Position numbers and translations under genes: made by a program | Shown: positions 1 to 7,873 of the stretch, in pieces | How positions within the stretch are numbered: the first letter of the stretch is position 1 | Layout: each line of letters begins with the position of its first letter | NCBI GenBank assembly: GCA_947632495.1 | Contig: CANRPL010000003.1 | Span: 1 to 45,540 of the forward strand | DNA from: an uncultured Bacilli bacterium | GTDB taxonomy: Bacteria > Bacillota_I > Bacilli_A > RF39 > UBA660 | DNA length: 45,540 bases | Direction of reading: 5' to 3' | Notes under the pieces: generated by a model | Databases searched by the model: none | The model's input: the letters and a program-made list of their open reading frames with translations, nothing else | Told to the model about the DNA's origin: nothing

Positions 1-12
1 CATAAATCCTCC
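1..12 (-). promoter_or_regulatory. Ribosome binding site and start codon of the next gene, which lies off the window
   Basis: On the minus strand this reads GGAGGATTTATG, a strong Shine-Dalgarno sequence with an ATG at positions 3-1. The ATG overlaps the end of lspA, whose last visible codon bases are TG, so the junction is probably an ATGA overlap. In many Bacillota the gene after lspA is an RluD-type pseudouridine synthase, but nothing of that protein is visible here. Confidence 0.6.
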
Positions 13-452
13 TTAATACTAAAGAATACTAAACCAATAACTGCTAAAACAATACAGGTATCAGCAAAATTGAAAATAGGATATTCGTAATTGAAAATAA
101 TAAAGCCTAAATAATCAATAACATAGTGATATATTAGGCGGTCACAAAGATTACCTAAAATACCACCTATAAGCATACTAATTAATAATATCTCAATTCT
201 ACTTAACTCTTTACCTTTGATAAAGAAATAATAGATAGCTCCTAACGCTAAAAAAGTTATCAGTATTAAAAAAAGATAATTACCACTAAAAGAGCTAAAG
301 GCGGCACCATCATTATGAACATTGGTAAGATAAAAAAAAGATGGTATAACTTCAATACTAACATTTAATTTAATTAAATTACTTACAACAATTTTAATAA
401 TTTGATCAATGACAAAAAACAACGTACTTAATAAAAATAAACTCTTTTTCAT
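1..452 (-). CDS. lspA: Lipoprotein signal peptidase (signal peptidase II)
   Basis: Integral membrane aspartyl protease that cleaves the signal peptide of diacylglyceryl-modified prolipoproteins. The 150 visible codons form a full-length protein that starts MKKSLFLLST and has four hydrophobic segments. The conserved blocks are present: HNDGAAFS (family NxGAAF), GNLCDRL with the first catalytic Asp, and FNFADTCI with the second. The stop codon is probably TGA with its last base just outside the window, overlapping the ATG of the next gene. The start at 452 follows GGTGAT by 3 nt. The promoter is TTGTTA (491-496), a 17-nt spacer and an extended -10 TATAAT (468-473), leaving a very short leader. 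Confidence 0.93.
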   Translation of the reverse strand, partial: MKKSLFLLSTLFFVIDQIIKIVVSNLIKLNVSIEVIPSFFYLTNVHNDGAAFSSFSGNYLFLILITFLALGAIYYFFIKGKELSRIEILLISMLIGGILGNLCDRLIYHYVIDYLGFIIFNYEYPIFNFADTCIVLAVIGLVFFSIKEDL

Positions 453-455
453 CAC

Positions 456-496
456 ATCACCACTATCATTATATCACATTTGATTTAAGGTAACAA
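456..496 (-). promoter_or_regulatory. lspA promoter
   Basis: Minus-strand -35 TTGTTA at 491-496, a 17-nt spacer, and -10 TATAAT at 468-473 preceded by TGA (extended -10). GGTGAT at 456-461 is the Shine-Dalgarno sequence. Only 15 nt separate the -10 from the ATG. Confidence 0.7.
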
Positions 497-498
497 AA

Positions 499-520
499 AT
501 AGAAAGCAATAGCTTTCTAT
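499..520 (-). terminator. Rho-independent terminator of the 50-aa gene
   Basis: A nine-base stem (ATAGAAAGC / GCTTTCTAT) with a four-base loop, followed on the minus strand by ATTTTTG. The TAG stop codon of the upstream small gene (517-519) lies inside the stem. Confidence 0.7.
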
Positions 521-669
521 TTCATTTTTTCTAGTTTTTCCGTAGCTGTGTCAATAGCTGTATCCATTAAGCAGTTAACTTTTTCTTTTAATGGCTGCTT
601 ATATTTTTGATAGGCTAATACACCAAGCGCACCTACCGCTATCATAGCCATATCACGTCCCATTTGCAC
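517..669 (-). CDS. Small single-pass membrane protein, 50 aa, YtxH/DUF3918-like in layout
   Basis: Function unknown. The peptide has a short hydrophobic segment (MAMIAVGALGVLAY) followed by a Lys-rich amphipathic tail ending EKLEKMK, a layout seen in small YtxH- or YrzQ-like membrane proteins of Bacillota; I claim no homology beyond that layout. The GTG start at 669 is chosen because GAGGTGAT ends 3 nt upstream with good core spacing; the ATG two codons later is too far away. The stop codon lies in a terminator stem, which supports the reading frame. It sits between lspA and a proline-rich membrane protein, and a hairpin separates it from the latter. Confidence 0.6.
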   Translation of the reverse strand: MQMGRDMAMIAVGALGVLAYQKYKQPLKEKVNCLMDTAIDTATEKLEKMK

Positions 670-687
670 AATATCACCTCACACTAG

Positions 688-715
688 AAAATGTATATAT
701 TTCTATATACATTTT
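688..715 (-). terminator. Stem-loop after the proline-rich membrane protein gene
   Basis: A 12-bp perfect stem (AAAATGTATATA / TATATACATTTT) with a four-base loop. The arm itself ends in TTTT on the minus strand and no longer U-run follows, so termination is likely but not textbook. Confidence 0.5.
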
Positions 716-748
716 TAGTATGAACAACATTTCCCGCAATATACAATT

Positions 749-1315
749 TTAGTCTTCCTTATGGCAAGCGAAAGATTCATTATCTTCAACATCATGTAAA
801 GTCATTGACTCTTGATCATCACCATAAATAGTTATTTCATATGCATTTTTCTCTCCGCCACCATAAGATTTACCATCAACTTTTTTATCCTCTATTGAGA
901 AATTAGTATCATACTTGTATTCAGCATCACCATTAGTAACACTAGTATGATATCCATTAATTTTATATGTACCATTAATAACGATTGTCTGTGATGAATT
1001 GTACATTACAAACCTTTTTTCATCAGTATTAAATTCGACAATATCATTATCGCATATCCATTTACCATCTAGTAGTTCTCCAGTCTCAATAAGTTTAGTT
1101 CCGACAATAAATGCAATAACGAAAATAACAGCAAAGAAACCGATAACACCTAATAAAACCCATAGCCAAACTTTACTAGATTTCTTTTGATTATAAGGGT
1201 TAGGATAATTATACATGGGCTGATTAACAGGATATCCCGGATATTGTTGATTAACGGGATATGGCTGTTGATTATAAGGATTAACTCCTTGATTATTGTT
1301 CATATTTTGATTCAT
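749..1315 (-). CDS. Proline/asparagine/tyrosine-rich single-pass membrane protein, 188 aa
   Basis: Function unknown. Residues 1-45 are a cytoplasmic, low-complexity tail rich in N, Q, P and Y, with repeated PYNQ/YPVNQ units. A transmembrane helix follows (about 49-71), then an extracytoplasmic domain of about 115 residues predicted to be beta-rich. The tail-helix-domain order resembles many small-protein anchors of Bacillota in which a proline-rich tail precedes one helix. The start follows GGAGGAGTAAA. It has its own promoter, with TTGCCA (1375-1380), a 17-nt spacer and TATATT (1352-1357), and is followed by a strong stem-loop, so it is probably monocistronic. Confidence 0.75.
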   Translation of the reverse strand: MNQNMNNNQGVNPYNQQPYPVNQQYPGYPVNQPMYNYPNPYNQKKSSKVWLWVLLGVIGFFAVIFVIAFIVGTKLIETGELLDGKWICDNDIVEFNTDEKRFVMYNSSQTIVINGTYKINGYHTSVTNGDAEYKYDTNFSIEDKKVDGKSYGGGEKNAYEITIYGDDQESMTLHDVEDNESFACHKED

Positions 1316-1351
1316 TTTACTCCTCCATTTTTCCTACTTTCCTACGCTAAA

Positions 1352-1380
1352 AATATAACATAAAAATTAAGATATGGCAA
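1352..1380 (-). promoter_or_regulatory. Promoter of the 188-aa membrane protein gene
   Basis: Minus-strand TTGCCA at 1375-1380, exactly 17 nt, then TATATT at 1352-1357 preceded by TGT (extended -10). It lies between the recD2 stop and this gene. Confidence 0.65.
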
Positions 1381-1426
1381 TAACCAAAGAAAAAATGTTT
1401 AGATAAAAATGTTAAGCAATTAAATA

Positions 1427-3658
1427 TTAAAGAAAGTCATCATTCTTATTGTTACTTACTTCACATAAGCGCTCAACCATATCACTTTTACGAACTTGTT
1501 CATTATTACTATGAACACCACCTTCAAAAGCCATTGGTTCACCAATAATTATCAATTTCTTTTTAGCTCTAGTTACACCAGTATAAATAAGTTTACGATA
1601 TAACATACGGTGATAACTATGACAGATAGGCATAATGACAACATCAAATTCACTTCCCTGTGCTTTATGGATACTTATGATAAATCCATGCCTAATATTA
1701 GGTAGATCTTTAGGTGTATAAGTAACAATATTACCATCAAAATCAATACATATTTCTGTCTTACCACTTTTAGTTTGAACACCAGTTTTAATCGCTACAA
1801 TAGTTCCAATGTCACCATTATAAACATTATTATCAGGATCATTTACTAATTGTAAGACCTTATCATTTTCCCGATAAATTATATCCCCATATTTAAACTC
1901 TTTAGATGTTTTTTGAGGAGGATTAAATATTTTTTGTAGAATTTTATTTAAATTATCAATACCATTAACACCGGCATACATTGGAGCCATAATTTGATAA
2001 TTCTTATAATCATAATTTTTACTTACTAACTGTTTACATACCTTTGATAAATTTTCAATAATATTACTTTCATCGCAAGGTATAAAACTATAATCTCCTT
2101 TAATAGTTGTAAAATCAGTTAAAGTATCATCTTTAATTTCTTCAGCCAAAAGAGGAATATAACTATCTTCTTTTTGACGATATAGTGTATCAAGTTCAAC
2201 TGTGTCAATCACTTTACTATCAATTAAATCCTTTAATAAACTACCAGGTCCAACACTTGGTAATTGATTATAATCACCTACTAAAACTAATTGAATATTT
2301 AAAGTTAATCCTCTAAACAAACTATCCATAAGCGCTACATCGATCATACTTACTTCATCGACAATTACTAACTGACTAAAATCAGGATTATACTCATTAA
2401 TACCAAAAGTATTAGTCTCTTTATTCCACTTTAAAAAGCGGTGAATAGTACTAGCCGGTAAATTCGTTGCTTCACTTAATCTTTTACTAGCGCGACCAGT
2501 AGGCGCTAAAAGAGCTAGACTACTGATAAGCTCACTATTATTATATTTCTTTAACTGTTGATATAAATTAACAATAGCTTTAATAATCATCGTCTTCCCT
2601 GTTCCTGGTCCACCAGTAATAATTAAAATATTATTTTGCATAGCTTTCGTAATCGCTAAACGTTGCTTATCATTATATGTTATTTGACTACTCTCTTCTA
2701 ATTCCGTAATTAAACTATCTAAATTATGGTAAGCATTATTCTTTTTCTTACAAAGATGAAGCAAGCGATACACGATATTATCTACTCCCCTATCTAATTC
2801 GGCTAAATAATATCGATCACCTTTAATAACAATCTTTGTTTCATAGTTTAATTCCTCTAATAATTCAGCAATATATCCCTCATCTAAACCTAAATCTAGA
2901 TAATGGATAGTTGCGTAATATATTTCATCAAAATTTAAATAAAGGTCACCATTTTTAAATGTTAAAGTCTTCATAATATAGAAAAGACAAGCTTTAATTC
3001 GCTCAATCGAATCAGGTTCTAAATCCATATTATGCGCAATCGCATCAATTTTAGTAAAACTAATCTCGGGAATATCATCAACGATACTATATATATTTTG
3101 TTCAATAACCGAAATAGTATGACTTTTATAAGTATTATATATCGCTAAAGCATCACGCATAATAAAACCGAGTTCAGTCAAATAGACGATGGTTTTATGA
3201 CTTTCTTCATACCTAATTAAAGTCTCATATATCAATTTAGCTTTTTTACTTGATAATTTAGGAACTAGCATTAAAACACTCTCATCAGCTAATATTTCAT
3301 CAAGAGCCTTATCACCTAGTGTATTAACAATCTTTTCAGCCATTTTCTCTCCTATCCCAGGAAATAAATCACTAGCTAAAAAAGCGACAACTCCATCGCG
3401 ATCTTCCGGTTTAACACGTTCATAAGAACTGACATTAAATTGAAAACCATATTTTGGATGAACTGTTTCTTCACCTTTAAAATAATAATTTTCATTTTCA
3501 TTTAACTCATGAAAATAACCAGTTATAGTAATAACTTTGTTAACATAATCTTTCATCGCATCAAGATCGGTATCTTTGATTTTAACTAAACCAATAACAT
3601 AACCATTATCGGAGCTAAAAATTTTTTGGCGAAAAGTTCCCATTATATAGTTTTCCAT
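1427..3658 (-). CDS. recD2: RecD2-type SF1B 5'-3' DNA helicase
   Basis: RecD-like helicase of the type that works without RecBC, in DNA repair and replication restart. The N-terminal about 330 residues hold helix-hairpin-helix-like repeats (for example LFPGIGEKMAEKI). Walker A is GGPGTGKT, Walker B is VIVDEVSMID, and the C-terminal HGFIISIHKAQGSEFDVV block and VTRAKKKLIIIG are typical of the family. The 743-aa length is normal. A longer frame reaches 3688, but its first codons overlap the -10 box of the gene's own promoter. The ATG at 3658 has GGTGG upstream and is preferred. It is transcribed divergently from sigK. Confidence 0.92.
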   Translation of the reverse strand: MENYIMGTFRQKIFSSDNGYVIGLVKIKDTDLDAMKDYVNKVITITGYFHELNENENYYFKGEETVHPKYGFQFNVSSYERVKPEDRDGVVAFLASDLFPGIGEKMAEKIVNTLGDKALDEILADESVLMLVPKLSSKKAKLIYETLIRYEESHKTIVYLTELGFIMRDALAIYNTYKSHTISVIEQNIYSIVDDIPEISFTKIDAIAHNMDLEPDSIERIKACLFYIMKTLTFKNGDLYLNFDEIYYATIHYLDLGLDEGYIAELLEELNYETKIVIKGDRYYLAELDRGVDNIVYRLLHLCKKKNNAYHNLDSLITELEESSQITYNDKQRLAITKAMQNNILIITGGPGTGKTMIIKAIVNLYQQLKKYNNSELISSLALLAPTGRASKRLSEATNLPASTIHRFLKWNKETNTFGINEYNPDFSQLVIVDEVSMIDVALMDSLFRGLTLNIQLVLVGDYNQLPSVGPGSLLKDLIDSKVIDTVELDTLYRQKEDSYIPLLAEEIKDDTLTDFTTIKGDYSFIPCDESNIIENLSKVCKQLVSKNYDYKNYQIMAPMYAGVNGIDNLNKILQKIFNPPQKTSKEFKYGDIIYRENDKVLQLVNDPDNNVYNGDIGTIVAIKTGVQTKSGKTEICIDFDGNIVTYTPKDLPNIRHGFIISIHKAQGSEFDVVIMPICHSYHRMLYRKLIYTGVTRAKKKLIIIGEPMAFEGGVHSNNEQVRKSDMVERLCEVSNNKNDDFL

Positions 3659-3674
3659 GTTAACCACCATTTTC

Positions 3675-3704
3675 ATTATATCATGCAAACAAATGTTTTT
3701 ACAA
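3675..3704 (-). promoter_or_regulatory. recD2 promoter
   Basis: TTGTAA at 3699-3704, an 18-nt spacer, and extended -10 TGATATAAT with TATAAT at 3675-3680. The hexamer ends 16 nt before the ATG at 3658. It shares the short divergent region with the sigK promoter. Confidence 0.65.
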
Positions 3705-3722
3705 TAATCAATTATGGGATGA

Positions 3723-3746
3723 CATATAATATATGGGAAGTGATTT
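3723..3746 (+). promoter_or_regulatory. sigK promoter and ribosome binding site
   Basis: CATATAATA (3723-3731) contains TATAAT (3725-3730) and also fits the CATAnnnTA -10 consensus reported for SigK-dependent promoters; it is close to SigE -10 elements too. No good -35 for SigmaA is visible at 17 nt, which leaves room for a sporulation sigma factor. GGAAGTG precedes the ATG by 4 nt. Confidence 0.45.
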
Positions 3747-4439
3747 ATGTTTAATTTTTTAAAATGGCTCTTTCAAGATTTTCACCTTTTTTGTGCTGCC
3801 TATTCAAATAATATTTTTCCTGATCCACTCACAAAAGAAGAAGAGACAATCTTACTAGAAAAGATGAAAAGCGGTGATAAAGAAGCCCGTAATGCTTTGA
3901 TTGAACACAATTTACGATTGGTCGCCCATATTGTTAAAAAATATGATAATAAAAGTGAAGATATCGATGATTTAATAAGTATCGGTACCATTGGCTTGAT
4001 TAAAGGAATTGATTCTTTTAATAGTAAACATAACGCTAAACTGACAACTTATATCGCTAAATGTATTGAAAATGAAATTCTTATGTATTACCGCGCTAAT
4101 AAACGCAATAATCGAAATATAAGTTTAAATGAAGCAATCGGTTTTGATAAAGAAGGTGATGAAATAACGTTATTAGATATTCTTAAAACACCTACACCTG
4201 ACTTTGCTTTAGATATTCATAATCAAAATAATATTAAATTAATTGATAAATATTTTCATGTTCTAACGGAACGAGAGAAAGAAATAATTACCAAAAGATA
4301 TGGTTTAAATGATGAAGACAAAATGACCCAAAAAGAAATCGCTAAAAAATTTAATATCTCACGTAGTTATGTATCCCGTATTGAAAAAAGAGCTTTAACT
4401 AAAATGTTAAAAGAATATATCAAAAATAAAGATAATTAA
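3747..4439 (+). CDS. sigK: Sporulation sigma factor SigK (pro-sigma-K)
   Basis: Late mother-cell RNA polymerase sigma factor. The protein matches the SigmaK layout along its whole 230 residues: a hydrophobic N-terminal pro-sequence (MFNFLKWLFQDFHLFCAAYS), then FPDPLTKEEE, region 2 (IEHNLRLVAHIVKKYDN and DLISIGTIGLIKGIDSF), CIENEILMYYRA, LTEREKEII, and the region 4 helix-turn-helix ISRSYVSRIEKRAL. The pro-sequence implies processing by a SpoIVFB-like membrane protease, as in Bacillus. The gene is contiguous, with no skin-type element. SigmaE is the closest alternative, but the spacing and the NNIFPDPL junction fit SigmaK better. It ends in a bidirectional terminator shared with nifJ. Confidence 0.88.
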   Translation: MFNFLKWLFQDFHLFCAAYSNNIFPDPLTKEEETILLEKMKSGDKEARNALIEHNLRLVAHIVKKYDNKSEDIDDLISIGTIGLIKGIDSFNSKHNAKLTTYIAKCIENEILMYYRANKRNNRNISLNEAIGFDKEGDEITLLDILKTPTPDFALDIHNQNNIKLIDKYFHVLTEREKEIITKRYGLNDEDKMTQKEIAKKFNISRSYVSRIEKRALTKMLKEYIKNKDN

Positions 4440-4465
4440 AAAATAGGAGGTTAACTCCTATTTTT
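4439..4465. terminator. Bidirectional terminator between sigK and nifJ
   Basis: TAGGAG / CTCCTA stem with a GTTAA loop, flanked by AAAAA and TTTTT so it can act on both strands. The nifJ stop codon (4458-4460) is inside the right arm. Confidence 0.8.
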
Positions 4466-7400
4466 CAAGACTTTGATAATATTCGAATGACTTCATCGCA
4501 TAATCACGATTAGCCTCTAATAAAGAACTAGCTTTATCAGGGTTAATTACTTTAAGCATATTATAACGCGTTTGGTTATTTAAAAATTCATCATATAACG
4601 TAAAATCAACTTTCTTACTATCCAAAGTAAAACCATCGTCCGGATGTCTTCTAAACGTTAAGAAATATCCACATTCAGTAGCTAATTTTTCCATCGCTAC
4701 ACTATTTTCCATACCACCCTTAATACCATGAGAGATACATGGTGTGTAGGCAATAATAATAGCTGGTCCATCATACTCATTAGCTTCTTTAAAAGCTTTA
4801 ATAGCCTGAACAGGATTAGCCCCTAATGAGATTTGCGCAACATAAACATCTGGATAAGACATCGCTATACGTGCCAAATCCTTTTTATTAGTCTTTTTAC
4901 CTGTGGATGCAAACGAAGCAATCGCACCTTTAGGACTGGCTTTAGATGATTGACCACCCGTATTTGAATATACTTGGCTATCTAAAACTAAAATTTTAAT
5001 ATTATCATGACTTGCTAAAACATGGTCAATACCACTGAATCCAATATCATAAGCCCAACCATCACCACCAATACACCAAATATTACGCATCGTAATATAA
5101 TCCTTTAAGTCTTTTAATTCTTTAGGTATATTATCAGTTAAATGATCATAGACATCTTTAGTTACTTCATAACTATTAGGATTTTCTAACCACTTACTAA
5201 ATAGTGGAGCATTTTCATTATCCATATTTTGACTCATAATACGCGCTATTTTATGACGCGTAATATTGTTAGCGACTAACATACCATAGCCATATTCAGC
5301 ATTATCCTCAAATAGACTGCTAGCCCATGGAACCGTATATGGTATATTAGGGGCACTACCACCATAGATTGATGAACAACCTGTCGCATTACTAATAATT
5401 AGATGTTCACCAAATAATTGAGTAAGTAATTTAATATAAGCTGTTTCACCACATCCAGCACAGGCTCCAGAAAAGGCAAAGCGGGGTTTATTAAATTGGC
5501 TATTCTTAAGAGTATAGGTATTACCTATCTCTTTTTTAGAAATATTTTGATCTAAATAATCAAATACCTCTTGTTCAGATTGATCAATCTGATCCATCAT
5601 TAACGCCTTATTGCCACGCATACCTGGGCAAATATTAACACAGACACCACAACCCGTACAATCAGCGACAGAGGCACTTACAATATAATAGTAGTCCATA
5701 CCTATAGCCTTAATAGCGCGGTCTTTAATAATATCCGGTGCAGCTTGATATTCTTGTTCATCTAATAAGAAAGGTCTTATAACACCATGTGGACAATATA
5801 GTGAACATTGATTGCAATTAGAGCAATTTTTATTAATCCAACGGGGAACAACGGAGCTGATATATCGCTTTTCAAGACTACTTGTTCCACTTTCAAATAT
5901 ACCGTCAGCACGATCAACAAAAGCCGATACCTTTAAACTATCCCCTTTACGTTTCATAATTGTTTCTAGGAAAGATAAATTTTCTAATTTTGGTTCTTCA
6001 CCTGTCATTTCAAGTGAAAATTCTTGTATTTTTTTAGTAACTAAATTAATAGAATCAAGATTAGCTTTGACGACTTGATCGCCCTTTTTAGCAAATTTAG
6101 TTTTGATACTATCAGCAATCTTATCAAGAGCCTCATCATATGGGATAATATTACTTAAATACATAATGGCGCTTTCCATAATCATACTGATTTTACCCTT
6201 TAAACCAACTTGATCAGCTAATTCATAAGCATTGATGTAATAAAGATGGGCATGACGTTTAATTAATACTTCTTTTAAATGCTTATTCATCATTTTATTT
6301 ATTTCTTCTTTAGAATGAATAGAATTGATAATAACCGTACAGTTATCCATAACATCATCTAATAGTTCAAATTCTTCTAAATACTTATCTTTAGCAACAA
6401 CTACTAAAGAAGGTTTTAACACATAATAAGAAGAACGAATACATTTTGGACTAAAGCGTAAGTGACTACAAGTTACACCACCACTTTTTTTAGAATCGTA
6501 TTGAAAATATCCTTGAACATAATTATCAGTATTATCACCAATTAATTTAATAATTGATTTAGAAGCACTAACCATACCATCACTACCATAGCCATAGATA
6601 AGCCATTCATGAGCTTGGTCAATATCGATAGGTACGGGTGTTAAACTTAAATGGGTTACATCATCATCAATACCGATTGTAAAATTATTAACTGGATGAT
6701 TTAACATATCATATACGGCATTAATATCCGCTGGTGTCGTATTTTTACTAGATAAACCATAACGTCCACCAACAATATTGATATCTTTATCTTTAAGAGC
6801 ATTAACAACATCTAAATATAGTGGTTCACCATTACTACCAGCCTCTTTAGTACGATCTAAAACCGCTATGGCTTTTACAGATTTAGGAAGGACATTACAT
6901 AAGTATTTGGCACTAAAAGGTCGATATAGATGAACTTCAATTAAACCGACATCATCTTTAGTATCCACAACTTCTTTAATAGTTTCACAAACTGATCCCA
7001 TGGCTACTATAACTTTAGATGCATTCTTACTTCCATAGTAATTAAATGGTTTATAGTCCGTATCAGCTTTCACATTTATTTTTTCCATATATTCATTGAC
7101 AATATCTGGTAAGGCGTCATAATATTTGTTACGAGCTTCCGTTGTTTGAAAATAAATATCTTCATTTTGTGCGGTACCATAAGTACATGGATGATGAGGA
7201 TTTAAAGCGCGCATACGAAATTTAGTTAAAGCATTTTGATCAATCATATCGGCATAATCCGTAGCTTCTAAAACATCTATTTTTTGAATTTCATGACTTG
7301 TTCTAAAGCCATCAAAGAAATGCATAAAAGGTAAACTAGATTTAATACTAGCTAAATGCGCTACCGCACTTAAATAAGCGGTATCTTGAACTGAAGAAGA

Positions 7401-7820
7401 TGCTAACATTGCAAAGCCAGTCATACGGCAGGCATAAATATCTTGATGATCGCCAAAGATACTAAGCGCATGAGTCGATAAAGAACGAGCCGCTACATGA
7501 ATGACACCAGGTAACATCTCACCAGCAATTTTATACATATTAGGAATCATTAAAAGAAGTCCTTGACTAGCAGTAAAGGTCGTCGTTAAACATCCAGCTT
7601 TTAATGAGCCATGAATGAAACCCGCTGCTCCACCTTCACTTTGCATCTCAACAACTTTAACTTTATCATTAAATAAATTTAGACGTTTACTACTCATCTC
7701 ATCTATATGTTCAGCCATTGGACTAGATGGTGTGATAGGATAGATACCAGCTACCTCTGTAAACATATAAGCTGTATAACTGCAAGCTTCATTACCATCA
7801 ACGGTTATTTTCTTCTTCAT
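4458..7820 (-). CDS. nifJ: Pyruvate:ferredoxin (flavodoxin) oxidoreductase
   Basis: Single-chain PFOR that decarboxylates pyruvate to acetyl-CoA and reduces ferredoxin. The N-terminal domains begin with VDGNEACSYTAYMFTEVAGI and YPITPSSPMAEH; the two [4Fe-4S] motifs in the middle are CSNCNQCSLYCP and CTGCGVCVNICP; CAGCGETAYIKLL follows; the thiamine diphosphate region has GGDGWAYDIGFSGIDH and DSQVYSNTGGQSSK. All functional motifs look intact. At 1120 aa it is slightly shorter than the usual 1170-1200. The start follows GGTGAT. The promoter TATAAT (7836-7841) is 15 nt from the ATG and directly abuts the upstream terminator. It is probably monocistronic. Confidence 0.96.
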   Translation of the reverse strand: MKKKITVDGNEACSYTAYMFTEVAGIYPITPSSPMAEHIDEMSSKRLNLFNDKVKVVEMQSEGGAAGFIHGSLKAGCLTTTFTASQGLLLMIPNMYKIAGEMLPGVIHVAARSLSTHALSIFGDHQDIYACRMTGFAMLASSSVQDTAYLSAVAHLASIKSSLPFMHFFDGFRTSHEIQKIDVLEATDYADMIDQNALTKFRMRALNPHHPCTYGTAQNEDIYFQTTEARNKYYDALPDIVNEYMEKINVKADTDYKPFNYYGSKNASKVIVAMGSVCETIKEVVDTKDDVGLIEVHLYRPFSAKYLCNVLPKSVKAIAVLDRTKEAGSNGEPLYLDVVNALKDKDINIVGGRYGLSSKNTTPADINAVYDMLNHPVNNFTIGIDDDVTHLSLTPVPIDIDQAHEWLIYGYGSDGMVSASKSIIKLIGDNTDNYVQGYFQYDSKKSGGVTCSHLRFSPKCIRSSYYVLKPSLVVVAKDKYLEEFELLDDVMDNCTVIINSIHSKEEINKMMNKHLKEVLIKRHAHLYYINAYELADQVGLKGKISMIMESAIMYLSNIIPYDEALDKIADSIKTKFAKKGDQVVKANLDSINLVTKKIQEFSLEMTGEEPKLENLSFLETIMKRKGDSLKVSAFVDRADGIFESGTSSLEKRYISSVVPRWINKNCSNCNQCSLYCPHGVIRPFLLDEQEYQAAPDIIKDRAIKAIGMDYYYIVSASVADCTGCGVCVNICPGMRGNKALMMDQIDQSEQEVFDYLDQNISKKEIGNTYTLKNSQFNKPRFAFSGACAGCGETAYIKLLTQLFGEHLIISNATGCSSIYGGSAPNIPYTVPWASSLFEDNAEYGYGMLVANNITRHKIARIMSQNMDNENAPLFSKWLENPNSYEVTKDVYDHLTDNIPKELKDLKDYITMRNIWCIGGDGWAYDIGFSGIDHVLASHDNIKILVLDSQVYSNTGGQSSKASPKGAIASFASTGKKTNKKDLARIAMSYPDVYVAQISLGANPVQAIKAFKEANEYDGPAIIIAYTPCISHGIKGGMENSVAMEKLATECGYFLTFRRHPDDGFTLDSKKVDFTLYDEFLNNQTRYNMLKVINPDKASSLLEANRDYAMKSFEYYQSLEK

Positions 7821-7835
7821 ATAATCACCATATCA

Positions 7836-7841
7836 ATTATA
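7836..7841 (-). promoter_or_regulatory. nifJ -10 element
   Basis: Extended -10 TGTTATAAT on the minus strand; the -35 would fall within the preceding terminator stem and is weak. The hexamer is 15 nt from the start codon. Confidence 0.55.
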
Positions 7842-7848
7842 ACATAAA

Positions 7849-7873
7849 AGGAAAGATATTGACTATCTTTCCT
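7849..7873 (-). terminator. Terminator of the ligA-pfl-SGNH operon
   Basis: AGGAAAGATA / TATCTTTCCT 10-bp stem with a five-base loop and a short TTTTATG tail on the minus strand. The TAG stop of the SGNH gene (7872-7874) overlaps the stem base. Confidence 0.65.
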
